Of a stretch of DNA of 10,884 bases, positions 1-7,296 are shown in pieces (the first letter of the stretch is position 1; each line of letters opens with the position of its first letter). The notes beneath the pieces are model-generated. The model saw nothing but the letters and a program-made list of their open reading frames with translations, was not told the DNA's origin and did no database searches. This DNA comes from Sneathiella sp. (GTDB lineage: Bacteria > Pseudomonadota > Alphaproteobacteria > Sneathiellales > Sneathiellaceae): the NCBI GenBank assembly GCA_002732675.1, contig NVRR01000085.1, forward strand, positions 1 to 10,884, read 5' to 3'. The position numbers were made by a program, and so were the translations under genes.

Positions 1-978
1 GCCGACGGTGAGCTTCTGTTGGCCAGGGAATATTTCTCTGTGGGCGGTGGTTATGTGGTCGCCCGGAATGAAGGCGACCGGGCGGAGACCAGTGGTCATA
101 ACGTTCAGCTCCCCTACCCTTTTACGTCCGCTGATGAGCTTTTAGCCATGGGGAAAGACGCCGGCCTGACCATTGCCGAGATTATGCTCGCCAACGAAAC
201 CTGCTGGCGCGACGAGGACGAAACATTTGAATTTCTCGATCAGGTTAATAATGCCATGATCAATTGCATCCGGCGCGGATGTGAGGCGGAGGGTATTTTG
301 CCGGGCGGGCTTAATGTCAAGCGACGGGCAGGCAAGCTTTATCGCGAGTTGATGGATAATCCGGAGCGGGCGTCCCGCGATCCGCTGACCGTGCTCGACT
401 GGGTCAATCTCTATGCGCTTGCCGTGAACGAGGAAAATGCCGCCGGGGGTCGCGTGGTGACAGCGCCGACCAACGGGGCGGCGGGCGTTATTCCCGCCGT
501 GCTCAAATATTATCAGCGCTTTTGCCCGAGCCCGACCGATAAAGGAACCCGTGATTTTCTGCTGACCGCCGCCGCCATCGGCGCGATCTATAAGAAACGC
601 GCGTCGATCTCAGCCGCGGAAATGGGTTGCCAGGGCGAAGTCGGTGTCGCCTGCTCCATGGCCGCAGGTGCTTTAACCGCCGTCCTTGGCGGCACCAATG
701 AGCAGGTGGAAAATGCCGCCGAAATTGGCATGGAGCATAATCTCGGCCTGACCTGCGATCCCATCGGCGGGCTGGTCCAGATCCCCTGTATTGAGCGTAA
801 TACCATGGGCGCGATGAAGGCCATTAACGCCTGCCGCCTCGCGTTATCGGGCGATGGAACCCATGTGGTGTCTCTGGATGAAGTGATTGAGACTATGCGC
901 CAGACCGGTGTCGATATGCTCAGCAAATATAAGGAAACATCGCAAGGCGGGCTCGCTGTGAATGTGGTTGAGTGCTGA
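1..978 (+). CDS. sdaA: L-serine dehydratase (4Fe-4S, single chain), 3' part
   Basis: Deaminates L-serine to pyruvate and ammonia in the cytoplasm, using a [4Fe-4S] cluster as Lewis acid. The frame is open from base 1, so the true start lies outside the window and 325 residues are visible. The TTG at base 19 is internal: the residues before it (ADGELL) continue the usual beta-domain sequence that leads into [11 protein letters not shown]. The alpha domain shows the PTNGAAG motif and three cluster cysteines at visible residues 210 (GCQGEVG), 252 and 263 ([13 protein letters not shown]). The protein ends in a cysteine (VVEC). In the Legionella enzyme, as I recall it, the cluster cysteines are 343, 385 and 396 and the last residue, Cys458, caps the cluster. 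Spacings here (42, 11, 62) are the same, which implies about 133 residues are missing upstream. It converges on speE with 4 bases between the stop codons. Confidence 0.95.
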   Translation, partial: ADGELLLAREYFSVGGGYVVARNEGDRAETSGHNVQLPYPFTSADELLAMGKDAGLTIAEIMLANETCWRDEDETFEFLDQVNNAMINCIRRGCEAEGILPGGLNVKRRAGKLYRELMDNPERASRDPLTVLDWVNLYALAVNEENAAGGRVVTAPTNGAAGVIPAVLKYYQRFCPSPTDKGTRDFLLTAAAIGAIYKKRASISAAEMGCQGEVGVACSMAAGALTAVLGGTNEQVENAAEIGMEHNLGLTCDPIGGLVQIPCIERNTMGAMKAINACRLALSGDGTHVVSLDEVIETMRQTGVDMLSKYKETSQGGLAVNVVEC

Positions 979-982
979 CCTT

Positions 983-1837
983 TCAGGCCTCTCTCGTCAA
1001 GATTTTCTGGACGTGAAGCGGCAGGGCGAAAGCCGCCTGATGCACCTCGGGCGTATAATAATGTGTCTCTATGCCTGAGTTCATATAGGTCTCAGCAAGT
1101 TCTGCCAGACTACGGCTACGGTGAGATTTTTCATCTGTCGCCCAGCCAAAGGCCATATCGCCGCCCACATAGCTCGGGATTGCTGCCTGATAAAAAGTGA
1201 CGTCTGCGAACAGCGCGCCAAGACGGTCATAGCTCTGACGGAGTTCGCTTTCCTGCACGAATGGCACACCGTTCTGGGTGGTGATAATTCCGCCGGGCGC
1301 CAGGCAAGACTTGCAATCCCCATAAAATTCCGCTGTATAAAGCACTTCGCCGGGGCCATGCGGATCGGTGCTGTCGATAATGATCACATCCCAATGCTGG
1401 TCCGTTTCCTTCACGAACCGGCAGCCATCGGCAATCACCAGATCAAGGCGCGGATCATCCAGGGCACCGCCGGAAATACTCGGCATATATTTTTTGCTGA
1501 GCTCAATGACAGTGCGATCGATATCGACCAGAGTGACGGCAATATCTTCATATTTCATCAATTGCCGCGCCGCGCCGCCATCACCGCCGCCAATGATCAA
1601 AACCCGGCGGACATTGCCATGGGCCAGAAGCGGCACATGCACGAACATCTCGTGATAAATAAATTCGTCTTTTTCCGTGGTCTGTACGGCCCCGTCCAGA
1701 GACATGACCCGCCCGAAGGTGCTGTTTTCAAAGATCATCAGATCCTGCAAGTCTGTCTTTTCGCGGTAGAGAACCTTTTCCACATTGAGCGCCAGATTGA
1801 CCCCGGAATGCAGCCCCTCATCAAACAGCTCAATCAC
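983..1837 (-). CDS. speE: Spermidine synthase (polyamine aminopropyltransferase)
   Basis: Transfers the aminopropyl group of decarboxylated S-adenosylmethionine to putrescine, giving spermidine. The 284-residue protein aligns along its length with E. coli SpeE. It has DEGLH near the N-terminus, FGRVMSLDG and DEFIYHEM, the nucleotide-binding GGGDGG (83-88), the acidic DID after it, the catalytic pair D155/D158 in DSTDPHGPGE, and IPSYVGG. The start is uncertain. GTG at 1837 gives the family's usual short N-terminus, has a weak GGGG upstream and overlaps speD by 8 bases. ATG at 1861 would add 8 residues and overlap speD by 32. A longer frame reaching 2083 only reads through speD and is rejected. 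The overlap with speD implies translational coupling, and the two enzymes act consecutively. Confidence 0.93.
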   Translation of the reverse strand: MIELFDEGLHSGVNLALNVEKVLYREKTDLQDLMIFENSTFGRVMSLDGAVQTTEKDEFIYHEMFVHVPLLAHGNVRRVLIIGGGDGGAARQLMKYEDIAVTLVDIDRTVIELSKKYMPSISGGALDDPRLDLVIADGCRFVKETDQHWDVIIIDSTDPHGPGEVLYTAEFYGDCKSCLAPGGIITTQNGVPFVQESELRQSYDRLGALFADVTFYQAAIPSYVGGDMAFGWATDEKSHRSRSLAELAETYMNSGIETHYYTPEVHQAAFALPLHVQKILTREA

Positions 1838-2255
1838 TGACAATGCCCCGCTTGATTTCATTGAGCTGCAGGCTTTCAGGCTTGAAGGCATTTTTAAGCA
1901 CCGGGATTGACTTATAAGGATCGGTTTTGCCGCACATAAAGACATCCAGCGCCATAAACCGTCGCTCCGGCCAGCTATGAAAACTGATATGGCTCTCGGC
2001 CAGCACCAAAACGCCGGAAAGCCCGTCCGGCTCAAAGGCATGTATGTGAAAATGTAATACCGTTGCGCCGGAAACTTTCGCACATTCCCTTAACGTTGTC
2101 TCAATCAGCTCAGGATCGTTCAGCCCCAGACCACCCCAAAGATCAATAATGAGATGCGTGCCGGCGAAAGTCAGGCCGTCTTTCTGAACGAAATAGTCAA
2201 GGCGATCCTCTTGCCCGTCTTCAACGATACTCAGTTTTTCAAGATTACCCGCCAT
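1830..2255 (-). CDS. speD: S-adenosylmethionine decarboxylase proenzyme (prokaryotic class 1B)
   Basis: Decarboxylates S-adenosylmethionine to make the aminopropyl donor used by SpeE. The product is 141 residues, typical of the small SpeH-like form, and is made as a proenzyme that cleaves itself into two chains with a pyruvoyl cofactor. The cleavage site is visible as LAESHISFHSWPE. Cleavage is expected between E87 and S88, with S88 becoming the pyruvoyl group. H93 and C108 sit 5 and 20 residues further on, as in the Thermotoga enzyme (S63, H68, C83). HFHIHAF (68-74) is the usual strand before it. The start is ATG with only a weak purine-rich stretch (GGCGGCGG) upstream. It is first in a two-gene operon with speE. 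Confidence 0.95.
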   Translation of the reverse strand: MAGNLEKLSIVEDGQEDRLDYFVQKDGLTFAGTHLIIDLWGGLGLNDPELIETTLRECAKVSGATVLHFHIHAFEPDGLSGVLVLAESHISFHSWPERRFMALDVFMCGKTDPYKSIPVLKNAFKPESLQLNEIKRGIVSD

Positions 2256-2334
2256 AAGCCGCCGCCATATATAAACAGAAAAGCGCCTGCGTTATCGCCG
2301 AGAAGCGGGCGGAGTGCAAGGGGATATTTCACGG

Positions 2335-2369
2335 GAATGGCCGCCCGGCGGGATTGCGGGCGGCCATTC
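2335..2369. repeat. Perfect 13-bp inverted repeat (strong hairpin)
   Basis: The left arm 2335-2347 reads GAATGGCCGCCCG and the right arm 2357-2369 is its exact reverse complement, with a 9-base loop. One wobble pair and one more pair can extend it to 2333/2371. It lies in the 283-base intergenic region between divergent speD and the glutathione S-transferase-like gene. No T-run follows on either strand, so it is not a standard intrinsic terminator. It lies 17 bases beyond the stop codon of a possible minus-strand gene relic (2388-2468), so it may be that relic's terminator. Confidence 0.5.
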
Positions 2370-2387
2370 TCAAAGAGGCTGACCTTA

Positions 2388-2468
2388 TCACTTGGCCACA
2401 ACGACGTCGGCATATTCGGCCGGGATAATCATCGTACCATCCGTGGCACCGTTATTCTGATCAACGCC
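2388..2468 (-). pseudogene. Possible 3' relic of an unidentified gene
   Basis: A short open stretch of 26 codons ending in TGA at 2388, with coding-like composition. It ends in TMIIPAEYADVVVAK. The same frame is closed by TAA at 2469-2471. Beyond that stop it continues for about ten more codons (ending LTADIM) before a TAG. Only one ATG lies inside, which would give a 14-residue peptide, so it is not convincing as an independent gene. I do not recognise the family. It could be the tail of a decayed gene, or chance. Confidence 0.2.
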
Positions 2469-2538
2469 TTACATAATATCGGCGGTCAGCGCCGGATTAG
2501 GCTAAAGTTAGGCAACCACCCGCCGGAGAAACCAGCAT

Positions 2539-3180
2539 ATGACGTTAAAGCTCCACAATTTTCACAGAAGCGCCTATGGCAGAATTGCCGAAATTACATT
2601 GAGAGAAAAACGGCTGGATTTTGAGCGGCAGGAAATTAATCCCTTCGCTGAAGATATCTCCGAAGACTATCTGCGCCTGCACCCGTTCAAGCGCGTGCCT
2701 GTATTGGAACATGACGACCTTGTCCTATATGAGACCCGCGCCATCACCGAATATCTTGAGGACAGGTTCGGGGGGCCGAAACTAAGACCGGATGATCCGG
2801 TTACCGCCGCGAAAATGCGGCAGATCATCGCGATTATTGATAATTACGGATACTGGCCGTTGGTTCGGATGGTGTTCTCCCAAAGGATCTCCCGCCCGGC
2901 ATCAGGATTGGTCGCAGATGAAACTATCATTGCGGAGGGATTGGCAAAATCGGCGCTCGTATTAGCGGCCTTAGAGGCGATTATAGGCTTGGATGAATAT
3001 CTGGTCGGGCCTACCTATTCCCTTGCCGACGCCCATGTTGTTCCGATGATCGACTATTTCTGCTGGACGACAGAGGGGACAGATATGCTGGCAAATTATC
3101 CGAAGCTGAATAGCTGGTGGCAACGCCTTAAAGAGCGTCCAAGCACCCTTGAGACCCGCCCTGACTGGCCGACTAATTAG
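2539..3180 (+). CDS. Glutathione S-transferase family protein
   Basis: A 213-residue soluble protein with the two-domain GST layout. Residues 1-77 are a thioredoxin-like domain with a candidate catalytic serine (S11, in HRSAYGR), a cis-proline turn (RVPVL, P54) and a glutathione-binding acidic pair position (E65-T66 in LYETRAITEYL). The rest is an alpha-helical domain with the SLADAH helix-capping motif. The ATG at 2539 is preceded by GGAGAA (2525-2530) at 8 bases, which supports this start. The substrate cannot be told from sequence. It might conjugate glutathione to an electrophile or work as an isomerase or reductase. Its stop overlaps the stop of the convergent acetyltransferase gene. It is not in an operon with the benzoate genes. 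Confidence 0.88.
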   Translation: MTLKLHNFHRSAYGRIAEITLREKRLDFERQEINPFAEDISEDYLRLHPFKRVPVLEHDDLVLYETRAITEYLEDRFGGPKLRPDDPVTAAKMRQIIAIIDNYGYWPLVRMVFSQRISRPASGLVADETIIAEGLAKSALVLAALEAIIGLDEYLVGPTYSLADAHVVPMIDYFCWTTEGTDMLANYPKLNSWWQRLKERPSTLETRPDWPTN

Positions 3181-3725
3181 GCTTGCGCGGTGGTGCGGAA
3201 ATTATCGGCTGAAATCTGATAGGCATAATCATTCTCTGGACCACCAACAATCCGCAACGCGTCGGGCGGTGTCAGGGACCGTTTCAGACCCAAACGTTCC
3301 AGCAACTTCCATGATTTCGTATTTTCTTTGTCAACAGTCGCCCAAATCACCGTCAGTGATAGATCGATAAAGCCGAACGCTATCATCCGCCGGACAGCCT
3401 CGGTCATATACCCCTCGCCCTGGCAGGTCAGATCCATGGCATAGCCGATATCCGCAAGACCGTTCTCTTCATCAAACACCCCAAGCCGGACCGTGCCGAT
3501 GATCTCGTCGGTTTCAGTGGGGACGACGGCGAAGGTAACGCGGGTGCGGGACTTCGCGCGCTGATCCGCCATCCGCTCCTTCATGAAGGCACGGATCGTG
3601 TCTGCCGTCTGCGTCTCTATAGGCAGATAACGATAGAATTCAGGCTTGGTGCCATACTCAATAATGCGCGGTAAATCCTCATCCCGAAGAGGGCGCAAGG
3701 TAAGGCGTTCTGTTTCCAGCCTCAT
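3177..3725 (-). CDS. GNAT family N-acetyltransferase (RimJ/RimL type)
   Basis: A 182-residue acetyl-CoA-dependent acetyltransferase. The N-terminus MRLETERLTLRPLRDEDL is the usual opening of the RimJ/RimL subgroup (Acetyltransf_3-like). The acetyl-CoA pyrophosphate loop is Q102-GEGYM (pattern Q/R-x-x-G-x), followed by the helix MTEAVRRMIAFGF. The conserved late segment NTKSWKLLERLGLKR (135-149) is present. The acceptor could be a protein N-terminus, an antibiotic or a small amine, and nothing visible decides between them. The start ATG at 3725 has AGGGA upstream. Its last codon and stop interlock with the stop of the glutathione S-transferase-like gene. It is divergent from the cupin gene across 109 AT-rich bases, in which I see no clear promoter. 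Confidence 0.9.
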   Translation of the reverse strand: MRLETERLTLRPLRDEDLPRIIEYGTKPEFYRYLPIETQTADTIRAFMKERMADQRAKSRTRVTFAVVPTETDEIIGTVRLGVFDEENGLADIGYAMDLTCQGEGYMTEAVRRMIAFGFIDLSLTVIWATVDKENTKSWKLLERLGLKRSLTPPDALRIVGGPENDYAYQISADNFRTTAQA

Positions 3726-3834
3726 TATTCCATATCCCTAAGGTGAGGAGTGCTTGTGATTAAACTTTCTCGATTGTCTAGATAGCAGAATAGAACTAAC
3801 TAAGGTCATCCGTTATTAATAAAGGGCTCTTGAT

Positions 3835-4146
3835 ATGCGCGTCATCAAAACGACTGATTTTACGGGCGGTAAAGCCTGGGACGCGCTGGACATTGAGAAA
3901 ATTGCCAACGCATCTATCCGTCTGCATTGGACGGATGAGCCCTATATCTGGCACATCAATGATGGCCCTGAAGTTTTTGTCGTCCTCGACGGCGTCGTGG
4001 AAATGCATAGTCGGCAGGGCGGTCTGGAAACATCCATCACGCTAACTGTCGGTGATATATTCCACGCAGAATCAGGCGATGAGCATAAAGCCGTTCCAAT
4101 TGGCATCGCCCGAATTCTCGTCATAGAATCCGATGGGAGTATCTAG
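3835..4146 (+). CDS. Small single-domain cupin protein
   Basis: A 103-residue cupin (one beta-barrel). Motif 1 is H40-x5-E46-x6-G53 (WHINDGPEVFVVLDG). The first histidine of the usual HxH is replaced by isoleucine (I38). Motif 2 is G73-x7-G81-x2-H84 (GDIFHAESGDEH). H40, E46 and H84 are the likely metal ligands. The start ATG is preceded by AAAGGG (3821-3826) at a good distance. Function is unknown: small cupins of this kind may be metal-dependent enzymes or ligand sensors. It converges on boxB with 25 bases between, so it does not belong to the box operon, although ring-degradation clusters sometimes include cupin dioxygenases. Confidence 0.85.
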   Translation: MRVIKTTDFTGGKAWDALDIEKIANASIRLHWTDEPYIWHINDGPEVFVVLDGVVEMHSRQGGLETSITLTVGDIFHAESGDEHKAVPIGIARILVIESDGSI

Positions 4147-4171
4147 GGTCAGGACCCTGGCCCGCAAATCC

Positions 4172-5596
4172 CTACTGCAACACCACATATTCATAATCAA
4201 CGGGCTTGCTGTTGATACCGCGATCGGGGGGCGCGATCCAGCCAGCCATTTTGCCGGGCTCGGTGACTTGTTGCATCAGGCTCTGGACATAGAGACGGTC
4301 CTCATCTGACGGTAGAAACCTGTCATGCTGGCGGGTAAATTCCTCTGCCGTCAGCGACTTGCCGTCGGGGGTCATATACTGCGCCGCCCAGACACCAATA
4401 TTGCGCCGGAAACGGCTGACGGGAAGTTCTAATTCGAATTCAAATCCGGCTTTCTTGATCAAACGATTCCAGCGAATGAGGCCAATCTGGCAGTCCTTGA
4501 TATAGGCATTGCGAACCTGTTCGTTCATGGCGCTGCGCACGGCGACTTCTTCCATGCGCATTCCGCCCGCCTCATCGGGCATGCCGATTTCAAGGCTGGT
4601 ATCGCGCTCGATATGGTCCTCAAAGCGTTTTTCATCGGGGCGTCCCTTGACACCATTGGCGAAGGAAATCGCGGCGTTTGAGGAAATTTCCGCGCCAAAC
4701 AGATCCATGCAGGACGAGAACCAGAAATTCACATAGCGCTGAAGCAGCGGTAAATCGACAACACCGCTTTTGCGCAAAATCGCCGGATCATCGGTTTTGA
4801 GCTCAACCATTTTCTCGAGCGTGCGCTTAACAATGCGGCTGATCCCGGTTTCCCCCACATACATATGATGGGCTTCCTCCGTCAGCATAAAACGGCAGGT
4901 CCGGGCCAACGGATCAAACGAGGATTCGGCCAAGCATTTAAGCTGATACTTCCCGTCCCGATCGGTGAAATAAGTGAACATGAAGAAGGAAAGCCAGTCA
5001 CTGATCGGCTCGTTAAAAGTCCCAAGAATACGCGGATTATCCTCGCTTCCGGAATGCCGCATCAGCAGATCTTCGGCCTCCTCACGACCATCGCGGCCAA
5101 AATAGGCGTGCAGCAAATAAACCATGGCCCAGAGATGCCGACCTTCCTCCACATTGACCTGAAACAAATTGCGCAGATCAAAAAGCGACGGACAGGTCAG
5201 ACCGAGCAGCCGTTGCTGTTCGACCGAGGCGGGCTCGGTGTCGCCTTGTGTCACAATAAGACGGCGGAGGATTGAACGATATTCGCCCGGCACCTGCTGC
5301 CAGACCGGCTTGCCATAATCATCGCCACAACCGATGGTGCGGTCTTTTTCCTGATCGGCGAGGAATATTCCCCAGCGATAATCGGGCATTTTCACGGCGC
5401 CAAAACTGGCCCAGCCTTTGGCATCAACCGATGTTGCTGTGCGCAAGTAAACATCCTTGGTCTGAAAGCCTTCCGGGCCGAGCTCCCGCCACCAATCAAG
5501 GAAGCGTGGCTGCCAATGCTCAAGCGCGCGCTGCAAACGGCGATCGTTGCCAAGGTCGACATTATTGGGGATTCGTTCCTGATAATTTATTGCCAT
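4172..5596 (-). CDS. boxB: Benzoyl-CoA 2,3-epoxidase, di-iron oxygenase component BoxB
   Basis: Inserts one oxygen atom of O2 into the ring of benzoyl-CoA to give 2,3-epoxybenzoyl-CoA, the dearomatising step of the aerobic box pathway. The 474-residue length matches the family. Di-iron ligands can be read off: E121, E151-xx-H154 (EEGRH), D212 and E241-xx-H244 (EEAHH). This is the ligand set I recall for the Azoarcus evansii enzyme (E120, E150, H153, D211, E240, H243), shifted by one throughout. The start ATG at 5596 has a strong AAGGAG 8 bases upstream. An in-frame ATG at 5674 lies inside boxC and is rejected. The gene begins one base after the boxC stop, with its ribosome site inside boxC, so the two are coupled. 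Its reductase BoxA is not nearby. The PaaA-type phenylacetyl-CoA epoxidase is related but much shorter. Confidence 0.96.
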   Translation of the reverse strand: MAINYQERIPNNVDLGNDRRLQRALEHWQPRFLDWWRELGPEGFQTKDVYLRTATSVDAKGWASFGAVKMPDYRWGIFLADQEKDRTIGCGDDYGKPVWQQVPGEYRSILRRLIVTQGDTEPASVEQQRLLGLTCPSLFDLRNLFQVNVEEGRHLWAMVYLLHAYFGRDGREEAEDLLMRHSGSEDNPRILGTFNEPISDWLSFFMFTYFTDRDGKYQLKCLAESSFDPLARTCRFMLTEEAHHMYVGETGISRIVKRTLEKMVELKTDDPAILRKSGVVDLPLLQRYVNFWFSSCMDLFGAEISSNAAISFANGVKGRPDEKRFEDHIERDTSLEIGMPDEAGGMRMEEVAVRSAMNEQVRNAYIKDCQIGLIRWNRLIKKAGFEFELELPVSRFRRNIGVWAAQYMTPDGKSLTAEEFTRQHDRFLPSDEDRLYVQSLMQQVTEPGKMAGWIAPPDRGINSKPVDYEYVVLQ

Positions 5597-5597
5597 C

Positions 5598-7241
5598 TCA
5601 CACTCTCCTTCGATCAAATTCAGCCTTGGTGCCGCTGCCAAAAAGCTTGAGCGCACCCTTGTCCCCGACCGCATTGGGCCGGTTGAAAATCCAGTTCTGC
5701 CAGGCGGATAACCGCCCGAAAATCTTTGTGGCGGAAGTCTCCGCGCCGCCGAAGCGGAGGTTCGCTTCCATCCCCGTCAGCGCATCCGGCGACAGGCTCG
5801 CTCGCTCTTCGACCAGCAGACGAATTTCTTCCTCCCAGTCGATATCATCGGGTATGAAGGTCACGAGGCCTTTCTCTTCCGACGCGAAAACGTCAAGCGG
5901 GGTTCCGATGGTGGATTTCAGGTCTGCCAGGACGGCCGCATCGCCATAAAAACGGGAGGCCAGCCGTGTCGAGCCATTGATGGATTCCAGCTCTCCAAAA
6001 TTCAGGGCACTTAACGCGATTTTCGGCGCATCGCCTTCTTCTTCGGTGATATCCAGCATGTAAATACGGTCGGCGGCCAGCGCCAGTTCATACAGGCTTC
6101 CTGCGAAACAGGACCCTTCCTCGATCAGCGCAAACAGGCTCCGCGATGACACTTCCAGCCGTGCAAAAGTCCGGCGCATCATGGCGATCACTTCGCGCAC
6201 GAACCAGTCTGACTTCTGCGCATCGAGAACAGCATCCGCGTCCAGAACGCAGTCCATATCGCCTTCGGTCTTGATCAGGAAACTGCCGATTTTGTCATTA
6301 TTGGTTCTCAACATCAGGATGGCGTCATCGAGCTCCCGCGCCATGGCGAGCGGCCACCAGTCTGCGCCGGCCCGATGAATATCTTCAAGAGTATTGGCAA
6401 TTTTTGTGGCCGGGGCCCGAACCGTGATGGTCGCTGCCCGGGCATCCACGTCCACCGCAACATCCACATGGCCATAATGATAACCCGCCTCGTCTATTTT
6501 TCGATTAAGGGGCGTAAGTGCGATGCCCTCCGCCCTGTCCGGCCGCAGGCTTCCGGCGCAAAGCTCATGGGCGCGCGCGTTGACTTTCTCATCAAAGGCA
6601 TGACGCGGGACCACCTCATCCACCAGTTTCCAGTCTTTGGCGCGGCGGCCACGCACGCCGTCAGGGTTGGTGCAGAAAACATCGGCAAGGTCACGGCGGA
6701 CATGGCGTTTATCAGTAAGGCGCGTCAGACCACCGGTGCCCGGCAAAACGCCAAGCAGCGGAACCTCCGGCAGACTTACCGCACTGGAGCGATCGTCAAT
6801 CAGGAATATTTCATCGCACGCCAGCGCCAACTCATACCCGCCGCCCGCCGTCGTGCCATTGCACGCGGCCAGGAACTTGATACCAGAGCGGGCGCTGCTG
6901 TCTTCCATGCTGTTGCGGGTTTCGTTGGTGAACTTGCAGAAATTGACCTTCCAGCCATGAGACGAGGTGCCGAGCATATAAATATTGGCGCCCGCGCAGA
7001 ACATTTTCTCCATGCCACTGGTGACAATCACGGTTTTCACCGTCGGATGCTCAAACCGGATCCGCTGCAGGGCGTCGTTCAATTCAATATCGACCCCAAG
7101 ATCATAGGAGTTGAGCTTTAACTGATACCCCGGTACCAGCCCCGCATCTTCATCAACGGCGAGAATGAGGCGCGCGATAGCACCGTCAACTTGGAGCTGC
7201 CAATGCCGGTAGCGGTCAGGATGGGTATCAAATGTGATCAT
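5598..7241 (-). CDS. boxC: 2,3-epoxybenzoyl-CoA dihydrolase (benzoyl-CoA-dihydrodiol lyase) BoxC
   Basis: Opens the ring of 2,3-epoxybenzoyl-CoA hydrolytically, releasing formate and 3,4-dehydroadipyl-CoA semialdehyde. The 547-residue protein has two crotonase-like halves. The N-terminal half has the oxyanion-hole segments FCAGANI (81-87) and NGTTAGGGYELALACDE (128-144), then PEVPLLGVLPGTGGL (158-172). The C-terminal half repeats the fold more loosely (GSCFAGSLYELALAADR, 376-392). This double layout and length are characteristic of BoxC and distinguish it from single-domain enoyl-CoA hydratases of about 260 residues. The start ATG at 7241 has GGAA upstream. It lies 49 bases after boxR on the same strand, with a candidate operator (7274-7296) just upstream, and is followed immediately by boxB. 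Confidence 0.95.
   Translation of the reverse strand: MITFDTHPDRYRHWQLQVDGAIARLILAVDEDAGLVPGYQLKLNSYDLGVDIELNDALQRIRFEHPTVKTVIVTSGMEKMFCAGANIYMLGTSSHGWKVNFCKFTNETRNSMEDSSARSGIKFLAACNGTTAGGGYELALACDEIFLIDDRSSAVSLPEVPLLGVLPGTGGLTRLTDKRHVRRDLADVFCTNPDGVRGRRAKDWKLVDEVVPRHAFDEKVNARAHELCAGSLRPDRAEGIALTPLNRKIDEAGYHYGHVDVAVDVDARAATITVRAPATKIANTLEDIHRAGADWWPLAMARELDDAILMLRTNNDKIGSFLIKTEGDMDCVLDADAVLDAQKSDWFVREVIAMMRRTFARLEVSSRSLFALIEEGSCFAGSLYELALAADRIYMLDITEEEGDAPKIALSALNFGELESINGSTRLASRFYGDAAVLADLKSTIGTPLDVFASEEKGLVTFIPDDIDWEEEIRLLVEERASLSPDALTGMEANLRFGGAETSATKIFGRLSAWQNWIFNRPNAVGDKGALKLFGSGTKAEFDRRRV
5605..5610 (-). promoter_or_regulatory. Ribosome binding site of boxB (AAGGAG)
   Basis: A perfect AAGGAG on the minus strand, 8 bases before the ATG at 5596. 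It settles the boxB start against the longer in-frame ATG at 5674. It overlaps the last codons of boxC, which fits translational coupling of the two subunits. Confidence 0.85.
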
Positions 7242-7273
7242 ATTGCCAGTTTCCGAGAATAAGTTGATGTCAT

Positions 7274-7296
7274 AAAATGCACTTTAGTTCCTATTT
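7274..7296 (-). promoter_or_regulatory. Candidate BoxR operator/promoter element, copy A (boxC)
   Basis: A 23-base element sharing 20 bases with 8237-8259 in the same orientation. On the plus strand it starts AAAATGCA (7274-7281) and ends TTCCTATTT (7288-7296). It lies 33-55 bases upstream of the boxC ATG and its outer end covers the boxR stop codon. TGCA is the core reported for operators of the related regulator BzdR. Inferred, not proven. Confidence 0.55.

Noticed and set aside
1121..1840. Long plus-strand frame (239 codons) antisense to speE
   Set aside because: It lies wholly opposite a confidently identified spermidine synthase; its product shows no recognisable motif and it is best explained as a codon-composition shadow.
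1838..2083. N-terminal extension of speE up to 2083
   Set aside because: It reads through speD in another frame; the extra residues do not resemble any SpeE N-terminus.
4145..4158. Inverted repeat AGGGT-CAGG-ACCCT between cupin and boxB as a bidirectional terminator
   Set aside because: The stem is only 5 bp (about 7 with a wobble), with no T-run on either side, so it is too weak to call.
4172..5596. boxB as a phenylacetyl-CoA epoxidase (PaaA) gene
   Set aside because: Length of 474 residues, full-length BoxB-like ligand spacing and the adjacent boxC and bclA all favour benzoyl-CoA epoxidase; no other paa gene is present.
6375..7121. Plus-strand frame of 248 codons antisense to boxC
   Set aside because: boxC is clearly real over this whole stretch; the antisense product has no domain features.
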